The position numbers and the translations under genes were made by a program. Positions 16,529-25,296 of a DNA stretch of 62,795 nucleotides are shown one piece after another (within the stretch, counting starts at the first letter, position 1; each line of letters opens with the position of its first letter). This DNA comes from an uncultured Lachnospiraceae bacterium (GTDB taxonomy: Bacteria > Bacillota > Clostridia > Lachnospirales > Lachnospiraceae), in contig CAJTRA010000018.1 in the NCBI GenBank assembly GCA_910578345.1, positions 1-62,795 on the forward strand, written 5' to 3'. The notes under the pieces are model-generated. The model did no database searches and was not told where the DNA came from. It saw only the letters and a program-made list of their open reading frames with translations.

Positions 16529-18046
16529 ATGGCGAAATTGTTTATCAATGAGAGAAAGAGGAAGGGACATATTAATCCTGAGATCTACGGTCATTTCTCA
16601 GAGCATCTGGGAAGATGTATCTATGAGGGACTGTATGTAGGGGAAGATTCTGAGATCCCTAATGTGAACGGGATGCGCACGGATGTGGTGGAAGCCCTGA
16701 AAGAGATGAAGATTCCGGTACTGCGGTGGCCGGGCGGCTGCTTTGCAGATGAGTATCACTGGATGGACGGCATTGGGCCGAAAGAGAACCGCAAGAAGAT
16801 GATCAATACCCATTGGGGCGGCGTGGTAGAAGACAACAGCTTCGGAACACACGAGTTCTTCGAATTGTGCGAACAGTTGGGCTGTAAGACCTATGTGAAC
16901 GGCAATGTGGGAAGCGGCACCGTACAGGAGATGAGTGAATGGGTAGAGTATATGACCTTTGACGGGGTGTCTCCCATGGCAGATCTGCGGAAGAAGAACG
17001 GGCATGAGAAACCCTGGAAGATCGACTATTTCGGTGTGGGCAATGAGAATTGGGGCTGTGGCGGCAATATGACGCCAGAGTACTATGCGAACCTGTACAG
17101 AAGATATCAGACTTATGTGAGACAGTACCATAAGGATGCACCGATCAAGAAAGTGTGCGGCGGTCCGAACGTGGCGGATTATTTCTGGACGGAAGGAGTG
17201 CTCAAGACCTGCTTTGCCAAGCCGCAGCCGGAAGAAGGCATGGGAACGAAGGGATTTATGGACGGTCTTTCCTTGCATTATTATGTACATCCAGGCGGAT
17301 GGCAGGATAAGGGCAGCGCCACAGAGTTTGACGATCAGACCTGGTATAAGACGATGGCCAAGGCAGTTTATATCGAGGAGCTGATTGAGCGTCACGGTGC
17401 GATTATGGATCAGTATGATCCGGAGAAGAAGATCGGTATGATTGTGGATGAATGGGGATGCTGGTTCGATGTGGAACCTGGAACGAACCCTGGATTTCTG
17501 TATCAGCAGAATACGATGCGGGATGCGCTGGTAGCAGGAGTATCGTTGAATATTTTCAATAAACATTGCGACCGCGTGAAGATGACTTGTATCGCACAGA
17601 TGGTGAATGTACTGCAGTCCGTGATCCTGACGGAAGGTCCCAGGATGATTCTCACGCCCACCTACCATGTGTTCCATATGTACAAGCATCATCAGGATGC
17701 GGATCTGGTGGAAAGCTATATTGAGGGGAATAAGACCATTGGTATGGAAGAAGAATACCAGGCGCCGCTGTTAAGCGAGTCTGTGTCTGTGGATGAGCAG
17801 GGGTATGTGAATGTGACGCTGAACAATCTGTCCGTGACAGAAGATGTGCCGGTGGAGATGAGCTTTGCACAGCTTTGCCCGCAGCAGGCGACAGCGACGA
17901 TCCTGCACGAGGAGATGCACGCATACAATACATTCGAGGAGCCGGAGAAGGTAAAGGAAGAAGGATTCGATGCCTGGGAGATCAAGGACGGTAAAGTATG
18001 CTTTACGGCGCCGGCCTGCAGTGTGATCAGTTTCCGCATAAAATAA
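16529..18046 (+). CDS. abfA: Alpha-L-arabinofuranosidase, GH51
   Basis: A 505-residue intracellular GH51 enzyme that releases arabinose from arabino-oligosaccharides and arabinoxylan fragments. Acid/base E173 sits in GVGNENWGCGG and nucleophile E308 in IVDEWGCW. The N-terminal HFSEHLGRCIYEG and LRWPGGCFADEYHW motifs line the active site in this family. A beta-sandwich domain follows the barrel. Full length with no signal peptide. Start: ATG at 16529. It follows GH43 and is likely co-transcribed with it. The binding-protein/permease genes at 18722-22091 presumably import its substrate. Confidence 0.95.
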   Translation: MAKLFINERKRKGHINPEIYGHFSEHLGRCIYEGLYVGEDSEIPNVNGMRTDVVEALKEMKIPVLRWPGGCFADEYHWMDGIGPKENRKKMINTHWGGVVEDNSFGTHEFFELCEQLGCKTYVNGNVGSGTVQEMSEWVEYMTFDGVSPMADLRKKNGHEKPWKIDYFGVGNENWGCGGNMTPEYYANLYRRYQTYVRQYHKDAPIKKVCGGPNVADYFWTEGVLKTCFAKPQPEEGMGTKGFMDGLSLHYYVHPGGWQDKGSATEFDDQTWYKTMAKAVYIEELIERHGAIMDQYDPEKKIGMIVDEWGCWFDVEPGTNPGFLYQQNTMRDALVAGVSLNIFNKHCDRVKMTCIAQMVNVLQSVILTEGPRMILTPTYHVFHMYKHHQDADLVESYIEGNKTIGMEEEYQAPLLSESVSVDEQGYVNVTLNNLSVTEDVPVEMSFAQLCPQQATATILHEEMHAYNTFEEPEKVKEEGFDAWEIKDGKVCFTAPACSVISFRIK

Positions 18047-18118
18047 TGCGGATGCCGGCCTGACAGCCGGGCGCTGGTCGATCATCGAAAGAATAATGGA
18101 AAGAGGCGTGTAGAGGAG

Positions 18119-18397
18119 ATGAAAACAGAGACAAGACGCCACTGCCGCAAGTGTCTTATGAGGGATATGGATCCCAAGGCGTATTTTGAGAATCTGCACA
18201 CATATATCGAGAATCTGGAGGAAGAGCTGAAAGTTGAGAAGCCGCTTTATGAGGAGCGGCTTTCTCTGTGCAAAGAATGTGATCTGCTGACAGACGGCAT
18301 GTGCAGGGCGTGCGGCTGCTATGTGGAACTGCGCGCAGTGATGCGGAAAAATAGCTGTCCTTATGACAAATGGGTGAGTGTAAAAGAAATGTTATAA
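18119..18397 (+). CDS. Small zinc-ribbon protein, DUF6171-like
   Basis: A 92-residue protein with a run of cysteines: HCRKC near the N terminus, then CKEC, CRACGC and a final CPYDKW. The spacing suggests a zinc ribbon of the DUF6171 type common in Lachnospiraceae. Function unknown. Start: ATG at 18119; the adjacent GAGGAG is very close, and GGAAAGAGG further up may serve as the ribosome site. It sits between the arabinofuranosidase and the transporter genes. Confidence 0.75.
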   Translation: MKTETRRHCRKCLMRDMDPKAYFENLHTYIENLEEELKVEKPLYEERLSLCKECDLLTDGMCRACGCYVELRAVMRKNSCPYDKWVSVKEML

Positions 18398-18721
18398 AGT
18401 TGTAAAGAAATTGATATAAAGCATAGGAAAGAAAAATATTTCAATTAATTCTAAAACATTTTAAATTTATTAAAAATAAGTATTGACGCGAGAGTAATAG
18501 CATTGTACAATGTGAATATAGATGACAGGCAAATGATAAAAAAATATGCAACTTGCTTAAATTATAAAATATGAAAGAAAGTTTGCAAGGAATTTTTTTG
18601 GAGAAAAATCATAATTTTACATAGGAAATTGAATTACTTTAATTTTAAAATGTAATATAGTATGATGAAGAATTTGCCTGATAATTGATCTATCTTCAAA
18701 AAATTTAAAGGAGGAAGAAGG
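18398..18721 (+). promoter_or_regulatory. AT-rich regulatory region of the sugar importer, two promoters
   Basis: A 324-bp AT-rich intergenic region. Best promoter: TTGACG (18483-18488), 17-bp spacer, TACAAT (18506-18511). A second: TTGAAT (18629-18634), 18-bp spacer, TAATAT (18653-18658). AAAGGAGG precedes the lipoprotein gene. I see no cre-like site here, and the ~200-nt leader shows no clear riboswitch fold. Confidence 0.65.
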
Positions 18722-20191
18722 ATGAAAAAGAAAGTATTGGCGACTCTGTTGAGTACGGCGATGGTTGCTTCCGCCCTGGTAGGGTGTGGGGGGGGGCAGA
18801 ATGCTCCGGCCAGTGATGGCGCTGTAGCAGGCGATGAGGCAGCTGCAGGGGACGATGCAGCAGCAAGCGACGACGCGGCTGCAGAAGATGAGGCAGCGGC
18901 AGGCGACGACGCGGCTGCGGAGGAAGAGATCCCAACGAGTACCTTCGGCGATCCCAACGGAACACACATGGAGATGTGGACTTTCGTAGAACTGCACGGA
19001 CAGCATTATGGCAATATGGTTGAGATGTGGAACGAGCAGAATCCTGACAGAACCATCGAGATCACCTGCACTACCTATCCTTATGCAGACATGCACACGA
19101 AATTACTGACATCTCTGACAGCAGGCACAGGCGCGCCTGATATCTGTGACGTTGAGATCGGTCAGTTCCCGAATGTAGTGGAAGGACTTGATACATGGCT
19201 TGTTCCGCAGGATGATGCGGCAGCACCTTACCTGGACACAATGGTTCCGGCAAGAATGGATGTCTATGCAGGTTCCGACGGACACTATTATGGTATTCCT
19301 TACCATGTAGGCGCAACGGTTATGTATTACAATATGGCTGTTCTTGAGGAAGCTGGCCTTACACAGGCAGATGTGGATGCGGTTGTTACATGGGATGACT
19401 ATGTAGCGCTTGGTGAGAAGTATCTGGATGCTATCGGCAGACCGGAAGGCAAATATTGGACATCTGTTGATACGGCAGGCTGCGACTGGCTGTCGATCGC
19501 GATGGCTGAGTATGGCGACGACTGGTCCGGCGGATTTGAAGGTCCGGCGAACGTAAACCTTGAGTCAGTGAACAAGATGCTGACCATGCAGCAGGAGTGG
19601 GTTAACAATGGACTTGCTCAGGTATCTCCTGATGGACATGTGGACTTGGAGGCTGGTTTCCAGAACATTCTCGACCACAACATCGTATCTTTCCCGAAGG
19701 CTATGTGGTATATGAGCCGTTTCACCAACTATATGCCGGAAGAAAAAGGCAACTGGTATATTGCAAAATGTCCTGTATTTGAAGCTGGCCAGCCTTGTTC
19801 CGTAGGTATCGGTGGTACTGGTACGGTGGTAACACAGCAGGCAGGCGATCCTGATCTTGCATCTGAGTTCCTTTGCTGGGCTAAGATGTCCAATGAAGGT
19901 GAGCAGCTGATCTGGGATAACCTTGGATTTGACGTATGTAATACAGCACTTTGGAATGATGATGCATTCGCACACGACGACAGCAACCAGTACAATGCAT
20001 TCTTCAGAAATTATCCTTACGATGTACTTTATAGTATCAAAGACGATATCGGTAAGATCTACTCTGTAAAGATCAGCCCGACGATCAACGAGCAGTTCTG
20101 CAACATCACGCTGAACGATATTCTGGAAAACGGCGTGGATGTTTCCGAAGCATTACAGACTGCACAGGATGTAGTTGATCTGGAACAGTAA
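18722..20191 (+). CDS. ABC transporter sugar-binding lipoprotein
   Basis: A 489-residue extracellular solute-binding protein (family 1 type), anchored by a lipid on C22 in the lipobox LVGC after a typical signal peptide. Residues ~24-70 are a low-complexity Ala/Asp/Glu linker, then the two-lobed binding domain begins near MEMWTFVELHGQHY. Aromatic residues across the domain fit oligosaccharide binding. Two cognate permeases follow. The neighbouring GH43/GH51 genes suggest arabino-oligosaccharides as ligand (inference). A run of nine G's lies in the codons just after the lipobox Cys. Start: ATG at 18722 after AAAGGAGG. Confidence 0.93.
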   Translation: MKKKVLATLLSTAMVASALVGCGGGQNAPASDGAVAGDEAAAGDDAAASDDAAAEDEAAAGDDAAAEEEIPTSTFGDPNGTHMEMWTFVELHGQHYGNMVEMWNEQNPDRTIEITCTTYPYADMHTKLLTSLTAGTGAPDICDVEIGQFPNVVEGLDTWLVPQDDAAAPYLDTMVPARMDVYAGSDGHYYGIPYHVGATVMYYNMAVLEEAGLTQADVDAVVTWDDYVALGEKYLDAIGRPEGKYWTSVDTAGCDWLSIAMAEYGDDWSGGFEGPANVNLESVNKMLTMQQEWVNNGLAQVSPDGHVDLEAGFQNILDHNIVSFPKAMWYMSRFTNYMPEEKGNWYIAKCPVFEAGQPCSVGIGGTGTVVTQQAGDPDLASEFLCWAKMSNEGEQLIWDNLGFDVCNTALWNDDAFAHDDSNQYNAFFRNYPYDVLYSIKDDIGKIYSVKISPTINEQFCNITLNDILENGVDVSEALQTAQDVVDLEQ

Positions 20192-20219
20192 GCGGTATTT
20201 GTCAGGTATACAATATGAT

Positions 20220-20250
20220 AGGGCAGCACTTTATGGCTGCCCTTCTGTTT
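20220..20250 (+). terminator. Intra-operon attenuating terminator after the binding protein
   Basis: Stem GGGCAGC/GCTGCCC (20221-20227 with 20236-20242), 8-nt loop, followed by TTCTGTTT. Partial termination here would keep binding-protein mRNA in excess of permease mRNA, as is common in sugar ABC operons. Confidence 0.75.
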
Positions 20251-20302
20251 CGATATATGGCAGAAAATGACCATATTTGTATTGGGTAAGGAGTGTGTGC
20301 GT

Positions 20303-21202
20303 ATGAGTAAATTCAAGAAATTTTTCTATTCACAGAAGGCGGCGCCCTATGTGTTTGTCCTTCCGTTTATCTTAAGTTTTGCGTTCTTCTGGATCTATCC
20401 TCTGTGCAGTACGATCACAATGAGTTTTCAGGATATCAAGCCTACAGGCGCAGAATGGGTTGGGTTTGCCAATTTTGCGAAGCTGGGCAAGGATACAGCG
20501 TTCCGTACAGCGGTGTTAAACAGCTTTGAATATATGATTCTGACACTTGTACTGTTGATCCCGTTTCCGATGCTCTTCGCAGTGCTGATGGATTCGAGAC
20601 TGGTGAAAGCGAAGGGATTCTGGAAAGCGTGTCTGTATGTGCCGGCATTGACGTCCGTAGTAATCTCCGGTACTTTGTTCCGTCTGATGTTCTCCGAGTA
20701 TGCGACAGGACAGATGAATGTGATTACGGCAGCGCTGGGACTTGGTACTTTTAAATGGCTGAAGGTTAAGGCTACTGGTCTGGCAGCGCTTGTGATTGTA
20801 GCTTGCTGGAGATGGACCGGCGTTAATATGCTCTATTTTATCTCCGGGTTAAAGGCGATCGATACGGCGCTGTATGAATCGGCGGATATTGATGGAGCGA
20901 ATGCATGGCAGAAGTTCCGGTATGTGACACTGCCGCTCTTGAAGCCGACCACGATCTATGTACTTACGATCAGCGTATACGCAGGTCTGGCAATGTTTAT
21001 GGAAGCTTATATGTTGTGGGCAGGTCCTGATTCACCGAACAACATCGGTTTGACAATCGTAGGCTATCTGTATAAGCGTGGTATTGCGAAGAATCAGTTA
21101 GGCTACGGAAGTGCGGTAGGTATCGTACTGCTTGTGATCGCATTGACGATCAATATCATTCAGTTGGTATTGAACGGAACCTTTAAGAAGGAGGAAAACT
21201 AA
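20303..21202 (+). CDS. Sugar ABC transporter permease (MalF/UgpA type)
   Basis: A 299-residue inner-membrane permease with about six TM helices and the EAA loop near YESADIDGANAWQKFRYVTLP, which contacts the ATPase. Starts with the short cytoplasmic MSKFKKFFYSQKAAPYVFVLP typical of this type. Start: ATG at 20303, 9 nt after GGAG; the longer frame from 20267 lacks a ribosome site. Works with the 18722 lipoprotein and the 21204 permease. No ATPase is encoded nearby. Confidence 0.94.
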   Translation: MSKFKKFFYSQKAAPYVFVLPFILSFAFFWIYPLCSTITMSFQDIKPTGAEWVGFANFAKLGKDTAFRTAVLNSFEYMILTLVLLIPFPMLFAVLMDSRLVKAKGFWKACLYVPALTSVVISGTLFRLMFSEYATGQMNVITAALGLGTFKWLKVKATGLAALVIVACWRWTGVNMLYFISGLKAIDTALYESADIDGANAWQKFRYVTLPLLKPTTIYVLTISVYAGLAMFMEAYMLWAGPDSPNNIGLTIVGYLYKRGIAKNQLGYGSAVGIVLLVIALTINIIQLVLNGTFKKEEN

Positions 21203-21203
21203 T

Positions 21204-22091
21204 ATGGCACAAACATCCTCTGTAACGGCTAAAGAAACCATGGGCATGATGGCCAAAAGAAAGATCCTGACAGTTGTTTCAACGGCTTTCTTTGCAATCC
21301 TTTCATTTATTATTGTATTTCCGTTGGTCGCTGGCCTGATCGCATCTTTCAGACCAGGTACGGAACTGATCCGCAGAGGCCTTAGTGTGGATCTGGATTT
21401 CAGTACGATGACGCTTGCCAATTATAAGTATCTGTTCGGTAATAATGCGGATGGACATAAGTATTTCATGTGGTATAAGAACAGTCTGATCCTGACGGCT
21501 ATTTCTGTTGTAGGTACGCTGTTTATCTGCTATGTAGTGGCATATGGTCTGACAATGTATAATTACAGACTGAAGAATTTCCTGTTCTTCCTGGTGATCG
21601 CGACGATGATGGTTCCCTTCGAGATCCTGATCCTTCCGTTGTATAAGGAAATGATCAGCATCGGGCTGATCGATACCATGGCGGGCGTGGTGCTGCCCGG
21701 TATCTGCGGGGCATCCACGATCTTCTTCTTTAGACAGTATATGACGGGGCTGCCGAAAGAACTTCTGGATGCGGGACGAATCGACGGCGCGACAGAGTAC
21801 GGCATCTGCTTTAAGATCATGCTGCCGATCACCAAACCGGCTTTCGCCGCCATGTCCATCCTGACAGCGATGGGTGCATGGAACAACGTGCTGTGGCCGA
21901 TGCTGGTATTCAGAAGTGCAGAGAAGTTCACGCTTCCTATCGGCTTAAATACGCTGTTGACACCTTATGGCAACAACTACGATGTATTGATTGCAGGATC
22001 TATTTTCGGTATCATTCCTGTATTTATCGTGTTCCTCTGCTTCCAGAGATACTTTATCGAAGGTATGACAGCAGGAGCAGTGAAGGGTTGA
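21204..22091 (+). CDS. Sugar ABC transporter permease (MalG/UgpE type)
   Basis: A 295-residue membrane permease with six TM helices and the EAA motif ELLDAGRIDGATEYGICFKI followed by MLPITKP. It forms the channel heterodimer with the preceding permease; the genes are separated by one base. Start: ATG at 21204, with GAAGGAGG just upstream inside the end of the previous gene. The transporter probably borrows a shared MsmK/MsiK-type ATPase encoded elsewhere. Confidence 0.95.
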   Translation: MAQTSSVTAKETMGMMAKRKILTVVSTAFFAILSFIIVFPLVAGLIASFRPGTELIRRGLSVDLDFSTMTLANYKYLFGNNADGHKYFMWYKNSLILTAISVVGTLFICYVVAYGLTMYNYRLKNFLFFLVIATMMVPFEILILPLYKEMISIGLIDTMAGVVLPGICGASTIFFFRQYMTGLPKELLDAGRIDGATEYGICFKIMLPITKPAFAAMSILTAMGAWNNVLWPMLVFRSAEKFTLPIGLNTLLTPYGNNYDVLIAGSIFGIIPVFIVFLCFQRYFIEGMTAGAVKG

Positions 22092-22115
22092 TCGCATACA
22101 CTCCATGTGATTGAG

Positions 22116-22155
22116 ACTGCCGCCAGGGCCGGGTTTCGGCTGAGGCGGCAGTTTC
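22116..22155. terminator. Hairpin terminator between convergent genes
   Basis: Perfect 9-bp stem ACTGCCGCC/GGCGGCAGT (22116-22124 with 22144-22152) with a smaller inner hairpin, then TTTCG. It lies between the permease gene and the convergent metallophosphoesterase gene and may work both ways. Confidence 0.7.
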
Positions 22156-22167
22156 GCTTGCCGGAAC

Positions 22168-22977
22168 TTATGACAGTACTATGACAGGTCCTGAGAGAAT
22201 CTCCCGCGCCACATATAAAACGCTGTCTCTTCTGGCCTGCATCGTCCACTTCACAAGAGTCATTGCACCCTGTTCGATCTCAATACAGGTGATGCAGCGT
22301 GGGTGCACACAACTTCCGGTGTTATAGTAATAAGCCGGCTCCTCCGGCAGGACCGGACGGTGCGTGTGTCCTGTGATCAGGATGTGCCGGTGTTCCCTCG
22401 CCCAGTTTCTTAAGCTTTCCTCGCACTTTTCCTTTACCTGATAATTCTTAGCGGCGCTGGTAGGATCTAAGAAACCCAGATTTTCCAGCGGACTCCAGAA
22501 GTACCGCACGAGAAATCTGGCGAAAGGCCAGAGGGTGGAATTGAGCAGGCTTGCCTGATGGCCGTGCGTCAGATACAGAGAGCTCTCCGGCGCGGCATCA
22601 GAACGCAGAATCACGGCTTCTAAGAAATCCGAGTTTTTACGGCGAGTGATATTATGATTACCATAGAGAAGATGGAGTCTTCCCTTTTCTGCAAACCGGG
22701 TAAACATACAGTAGACATCTTCATGGATCTCAGTGATGTTTTTCAGTTTTCGGTTTTCCCAAAGTTCTTCCCCATCCCCCAGCTCGATATAGGTAAAGCC
22801 GTTCCGGTAATAATGTTCCAGCGCTGCGTAGTAGAGGTGCTGATTCTTCAGGAAATTATCGGAAGAAGTGCCGACACCCCGGTGACAGTCGCTTATGAGA
22901 ACATAGCGGGAACATTTGTTGAAGGGTAATATGGCGGCCTGTGCAAAAGCACGGTCCAGACGGCTTGCAATGCTCAT
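22168..22977 (-). CDS. Calcineurin-like metallophosphoesterase
   Basis: A 269-residue cytoplasmic metallophosphoesterase. All the metal-ligand motifs are present in order: LISDCHRG, LGDGEELWEN (GD-GE), YGNHN, and GHTHRP, with THGHQ before the last. The motif layout resembles the UDP-diacylglucosamine pyrophosphatase/diadenosine-type group, but substrate is unclear. Start: ATG at 22977 with GGAG 10 nt upstream. It overlaps the 3' end of the DUF4474 gene by 4 nt, indicating translational coupling. Confidence 0.93.
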   Translation of the reverse strand: MSIASRLDRAFAQAAILPFNKCSRYVLISDCHRGVGTSSDNFLKNQHLYYAALEHYYRNGFTYIELGDGEELWENRKLKNITEIHEDVYCMFTRFAEKGRLHLLYGNHNITRRKNSDFLEAVILRSDAAPESSLYLTHGHQASLLNSTLWPFARFLVRYFWSPLENLGFLDPTSAAKNYQVKEKCEESLRNWAREHRHILITGHTHRPVLPEEPAYYYNTGSCVHPRCITCIEIEQGAMTLVKWTMQARRDSVLYVAREILSGPVIVLS

Positions 22978-23882
22978 AATTGTCTCCTGTTTTTCTTATG
23001 ACACCGCCTGTTGAAACGGTGCAGGCGCATCAGTCTGCGGAAAGCGAAGGGAAGATAATAGTAGAGATATAGAATGCGGTCTTCCGTACAGTGAAAGGGC
23101 CTCGTGATCCATACAAAGAGACGGCAGTATATCCGGTTGAGGCATTGGGAAAACCACCTGTGGAAGTGGGTAAACAGACCATAATGCGTCGGAAAAGGTT
23201 CATGAAACGTGAAGGACAGACAGTGGTTCTGAATGGTCAGATCGTCTGCCAAATATCCTGTCTGACACAATCCGCAGTGAAAAGCTTCCAGCATTTCCAT
23301 GTTGGGGAAATAAAGAGAAGCTTTCAGACACAGAGTGGCAGGACGGGAAAAGACGCCTGGCAGAAAAGCGGTAAGCCACCAATGCTTCTCGGAGAGCTGG
23401 ACATAAGTGCCGTCCGCCTCGCTAAGATGGAGAGAACAAGACAACATTTCCCGTTCACTGACTGCCGAAAAGTGCGCCACCTGATATTCAGCCTCGGACA
23501 GCAGTCTGTCGGCATGGTAAATGCCGATCTCCGCACCGGTATTGATGCCATACTGTCCCTTCCAGAACTCGATCAACCATGTCTTTCCATGATAATCGAA
23601 GTAGACAGGGAGGGTGTCGAACACCATCTGGAAGCGGGGCGCCATGTAGTCGTAGAACCATGTGTAGCCGGCGGCTTTCTGCCAGGCGTCTGTGAGAGAA
23701 GAGAAGAATCCGCAGCAGCAGTGATAGGCGTAGCCGAAAGGAGCTGCCAGCTCTTCCAAGAGAGAACATTTCTGGCATTTATCCATACATTTGATCTTGC
23801 AGATTATTTTTTTCCTGCGAAAATGGCAGAGGCACATGCAGACAAGAGCAATGAGAAATAAAATAAAAAGAGTAACGTACAT
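22974..23882 (-). CDS. DUF4474 domain protein with N-terminal membrane anchor
   Basis: A 302-residue protein. An N-terminal hydrophobic segment (~2-19) anchors it, followed by a Cys-rich stretch (CKIKCMDKCQKC). The core has the DUF4474-type signature FDYHGKTWLIEFWKGQYGINTGAEIGIY. The basic C terminus is rich in Arg/His. Function unknown. Unlike most of the window it is rich in Cys, His and Phe. Transcribed with the metallophosphoesterase, whose start overlaps its stop by 4 nt. Start: ATG at 23882, weak ribosome site. Confidence 0.8.
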   Translation of the reverse strand: MYVTLFILFLIALVCMCLCHFRRKKIICKIKCMDKCQKCSLLEELAAPFGYAYHCCCGFFSSLTDAWQKAAGYTWFYDYMAPRFQMVFDTLPVYFDYHGKTWLIEFWKGQYGINTGAEIGIYHADRLLSEAEYQVAHFSAVSEREMLSCSLHLSEADGTYVQLSEKHWWLTAFLPGVFSRPATLCLKASLYFPNMEMLEAFHCGLCQTGYLADDLTIQNHCLSFTFHEPFPTHYGLFTHFHRWFSQCLNRIYCRLFVWITRPFHCTEDRILYLYYYLPFAFRRLMRLHRFNRRCHKKNRRQL

Positions 23883-23969
23883 AATGTATAACCTATAATT
23901 GTATGTGGTTTTACTCCATTTTATGCCGGAAAAAGAAAAGAGGTTCCGAATATTGACAGTCGCAAATCA

Positions 23970-23999
23970 TTGTATTCCATAGATTTCCTATGTTATAAT
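23970..23999 (+). promoter_or_regulatory. Promoter in the 23883-24237 intergenic region
   Basis: TTGTAT (23970-23975), 18-bp spacer, TGT-TATAAT (23991-23999) with a TGn extension. The 355-bp gap between the DUF4474 start and the S66 gene holds this promoter, the DUF3990-like remnant (24014-24181) and a perfect 8-bp dyad ATCATTGG/CCAATGAT inside that remnant. Confidence 0.55.
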
Positions 24000-24013
24000 C
24001 AGATTGCTTAAAC

Positions 24014-24181
24014 ATGAGCAAAGACTGTGATATGATCATTGGTTATATCGCCAATGATAGGATGTTCGTCGTTTTGGATTGTTTTTTTAATGGAAAAATT
24101 ACTGATATGGTGCTTATTAACAGCCTTTCAGAACGTAGACTCGGTCTTCAATGTCCAGGAAGAGACGCAGTGGCCTGCTGA
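24014..24181 (+). pseudogene. C-terminal remnant of a DUF3990 protein
   Basis: A 55-codon frame (ATG 24014 to TGA 24181) without a ribosome site. It contains CDMIIGYIANDRMFVVLDCF followed by NGKITDMVLINSLSERRLGLQ. This closely resembles the C-terminal part of DUF3990 proteins, small ADP-ribosyltransferase-like proteins often found in toxin-antitoxin-like clusters in Clostridia. The N-terminal two thirds are missing and the last residues diverge, so I read it as a decayed fragment. A promoter lies just upstream, so the remnant may now only be 5' leader of the S66 gene. Confidence 0.5.
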
Positions 24182-24237
24182 CAGTGTGGGTTATCGTAAG
24201 TGGGTGGAGAGCCATCGAACAGGGAGGAAAATGATCA

Positions 24238-25206
24238 ATGTTACATCAGGGAGCCAAAGTGGGGATCGTCTGTTGTTCCAACGGGCTAAGAAGAGAGGAC
24301 AGCGGGAAGATCGGACGTCTGGAAGAAGTGTTATGGCAGATGGGGCTGCAGCCTGTGTTCAGCGATCATATTTATGCGGTGAAAGATGTTTTCAGCGGTA
24401 CGGCCAGGGAACGTGCAAGCGCGCTGATGGAATTTTACAGAGAGGATGAGATTGAAGCGGTTTTTGATATTTCGGGAGGAGAGATCGCCAATGGCATACT
24501 GCCCTATCTGGATTATGATCTGATGGCGGCCAGTCATAAGATGTTCTGGGGCTACAGCGACTTAACGACAGTGCTCAATGCGGTCTATGCGAAGACCGGC
24601 AAGGCTTCTGTGCTCTATCAGATCCGCAACTTGATCGGAAAGCACGGAGCATGGCAGTGTAAGGATTTTGGCAATACCGTTATGAAAGATCAGGACGATC
24701 TGTTTTGTATCGATTGCAGGATGATTCCCTTGAGGAAGGAGTCCGATCTGTATAATGGTTTTGGGGATTCTCTGCGCAGTATGGGACAGGATGCACAGGA
24801 GAGCGGAGAGCGGATGCAGGGGATCGTCGTGGGCGGTAATATTCGTTGTTTCTTAAAGCTTGCGGGAACGGAATATATGCCGGATTTACAGGACAAGATC
24901 TTATTTCTGGAAAGCTTTCATGGGACTGCGGCACAGATAGAAACCTATCTATGCCAGTTGGCGCAGATTGGCGCTTTTCGGAAAGTGGCCGGCATTCTGC
25001 TCGGTACGTTTACCCAGATGCAGGAAGAGGGGTCTGAGATTCCGGTTGAGATGCTTGTCCGGGAAGCGGCCGGCGAGGATATGCCGATCGCGGTCACAAA
25101 GCAGATCGGACATGGAAGCGATTCGAAGGGAATCTGTATCGGCAGGAACTTCATAGTGGAGGAAGGAATCCTGAGATCAGATGATGCAGTTTTGATGCAT
25201 AGATGA
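24238..25206 (+). CDS. S66 family LD-carboxypeptidase / MccF-like peptidase
   Basis: A 322-residue serine peptidase of family S66 (LdcA/MccF). LdcA trims the terminal D-Ala from muropeptide tetrapeptides; MccF cleaves microcin C7. The Ser-Glu-His triad is visible: S107 in WGYSDLTTVL, Glu in LFLESFHG, His in KQIGHGSD. The usual RGGYG loop reads SGGEIANG here, so substrate binding may differ. No signal peptide. Start: ATG at 24238, after GGGAGGAAA. The next gene is a PdaA-like deacetylase, which supports a peptidoglycan context. Confidence 0.9.
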   Translation: MLHQGAKVGIVCCSNGLRREDSGKIGRLEEVLWQMGLQPVFSDHIYAVKDVFSGTARERASALMEFYREDEIEAVFDISGGEIANGILPYLDYDLMAASHKMFWGYSDLTTVLNAVYAKTGKASVLYQIRNLIGKHGAWQCKDFGNTVMKDQDDLFCIDCRMIPLRKESDLYNGFGDSLRSMGQDAQESGERMQGIVVGGNIRCFLKLAGTEYMPDLQDKILFLESFHGTAAQIETYLCQLAQIGAFRKVAGILLGTFTQMQEEGSEIPVEMLVREAAGEDMPIAVTKQIGHGSDSKGICIGRNFIVEEGILRSDDAVLMHR

Positions 25207-25296
25207 TGCAATTTTGATGCAACTGTGTTCTATTATAAAGAGGAATGCAGAGGAGAGGCATCCTTTGACAGAACACAGAAGAGGAGAATTGCGCAG

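Noticed and set aside
16598..17692. 364-codon antisense frame opposite the GH51 gene
   Set aside because: The GH51 frame has complete catalytic motifs; the antisense frame has no recognisable domain.
22654..23861. Plus-strand frames opposite the metallophosphoesterase and DUF4474 genes
   Set aside because: The minus-strand genes have full motif sets and coupled starts; the plus-strand frames have neither.
23953..23958. TTGACA as the -35 of the S66 promoter
   Set aside because: It is 35 bp from the TATAAT at 23994 and has no decent -10 at 17 bp. TTGTAT at 23970 fits better.
24039..24449. 136-codon frame before and into the S66 gene
   Set aside because: It overlaps the strongly supported S66 gene in another frame and has no family resemblance or ribosome site.
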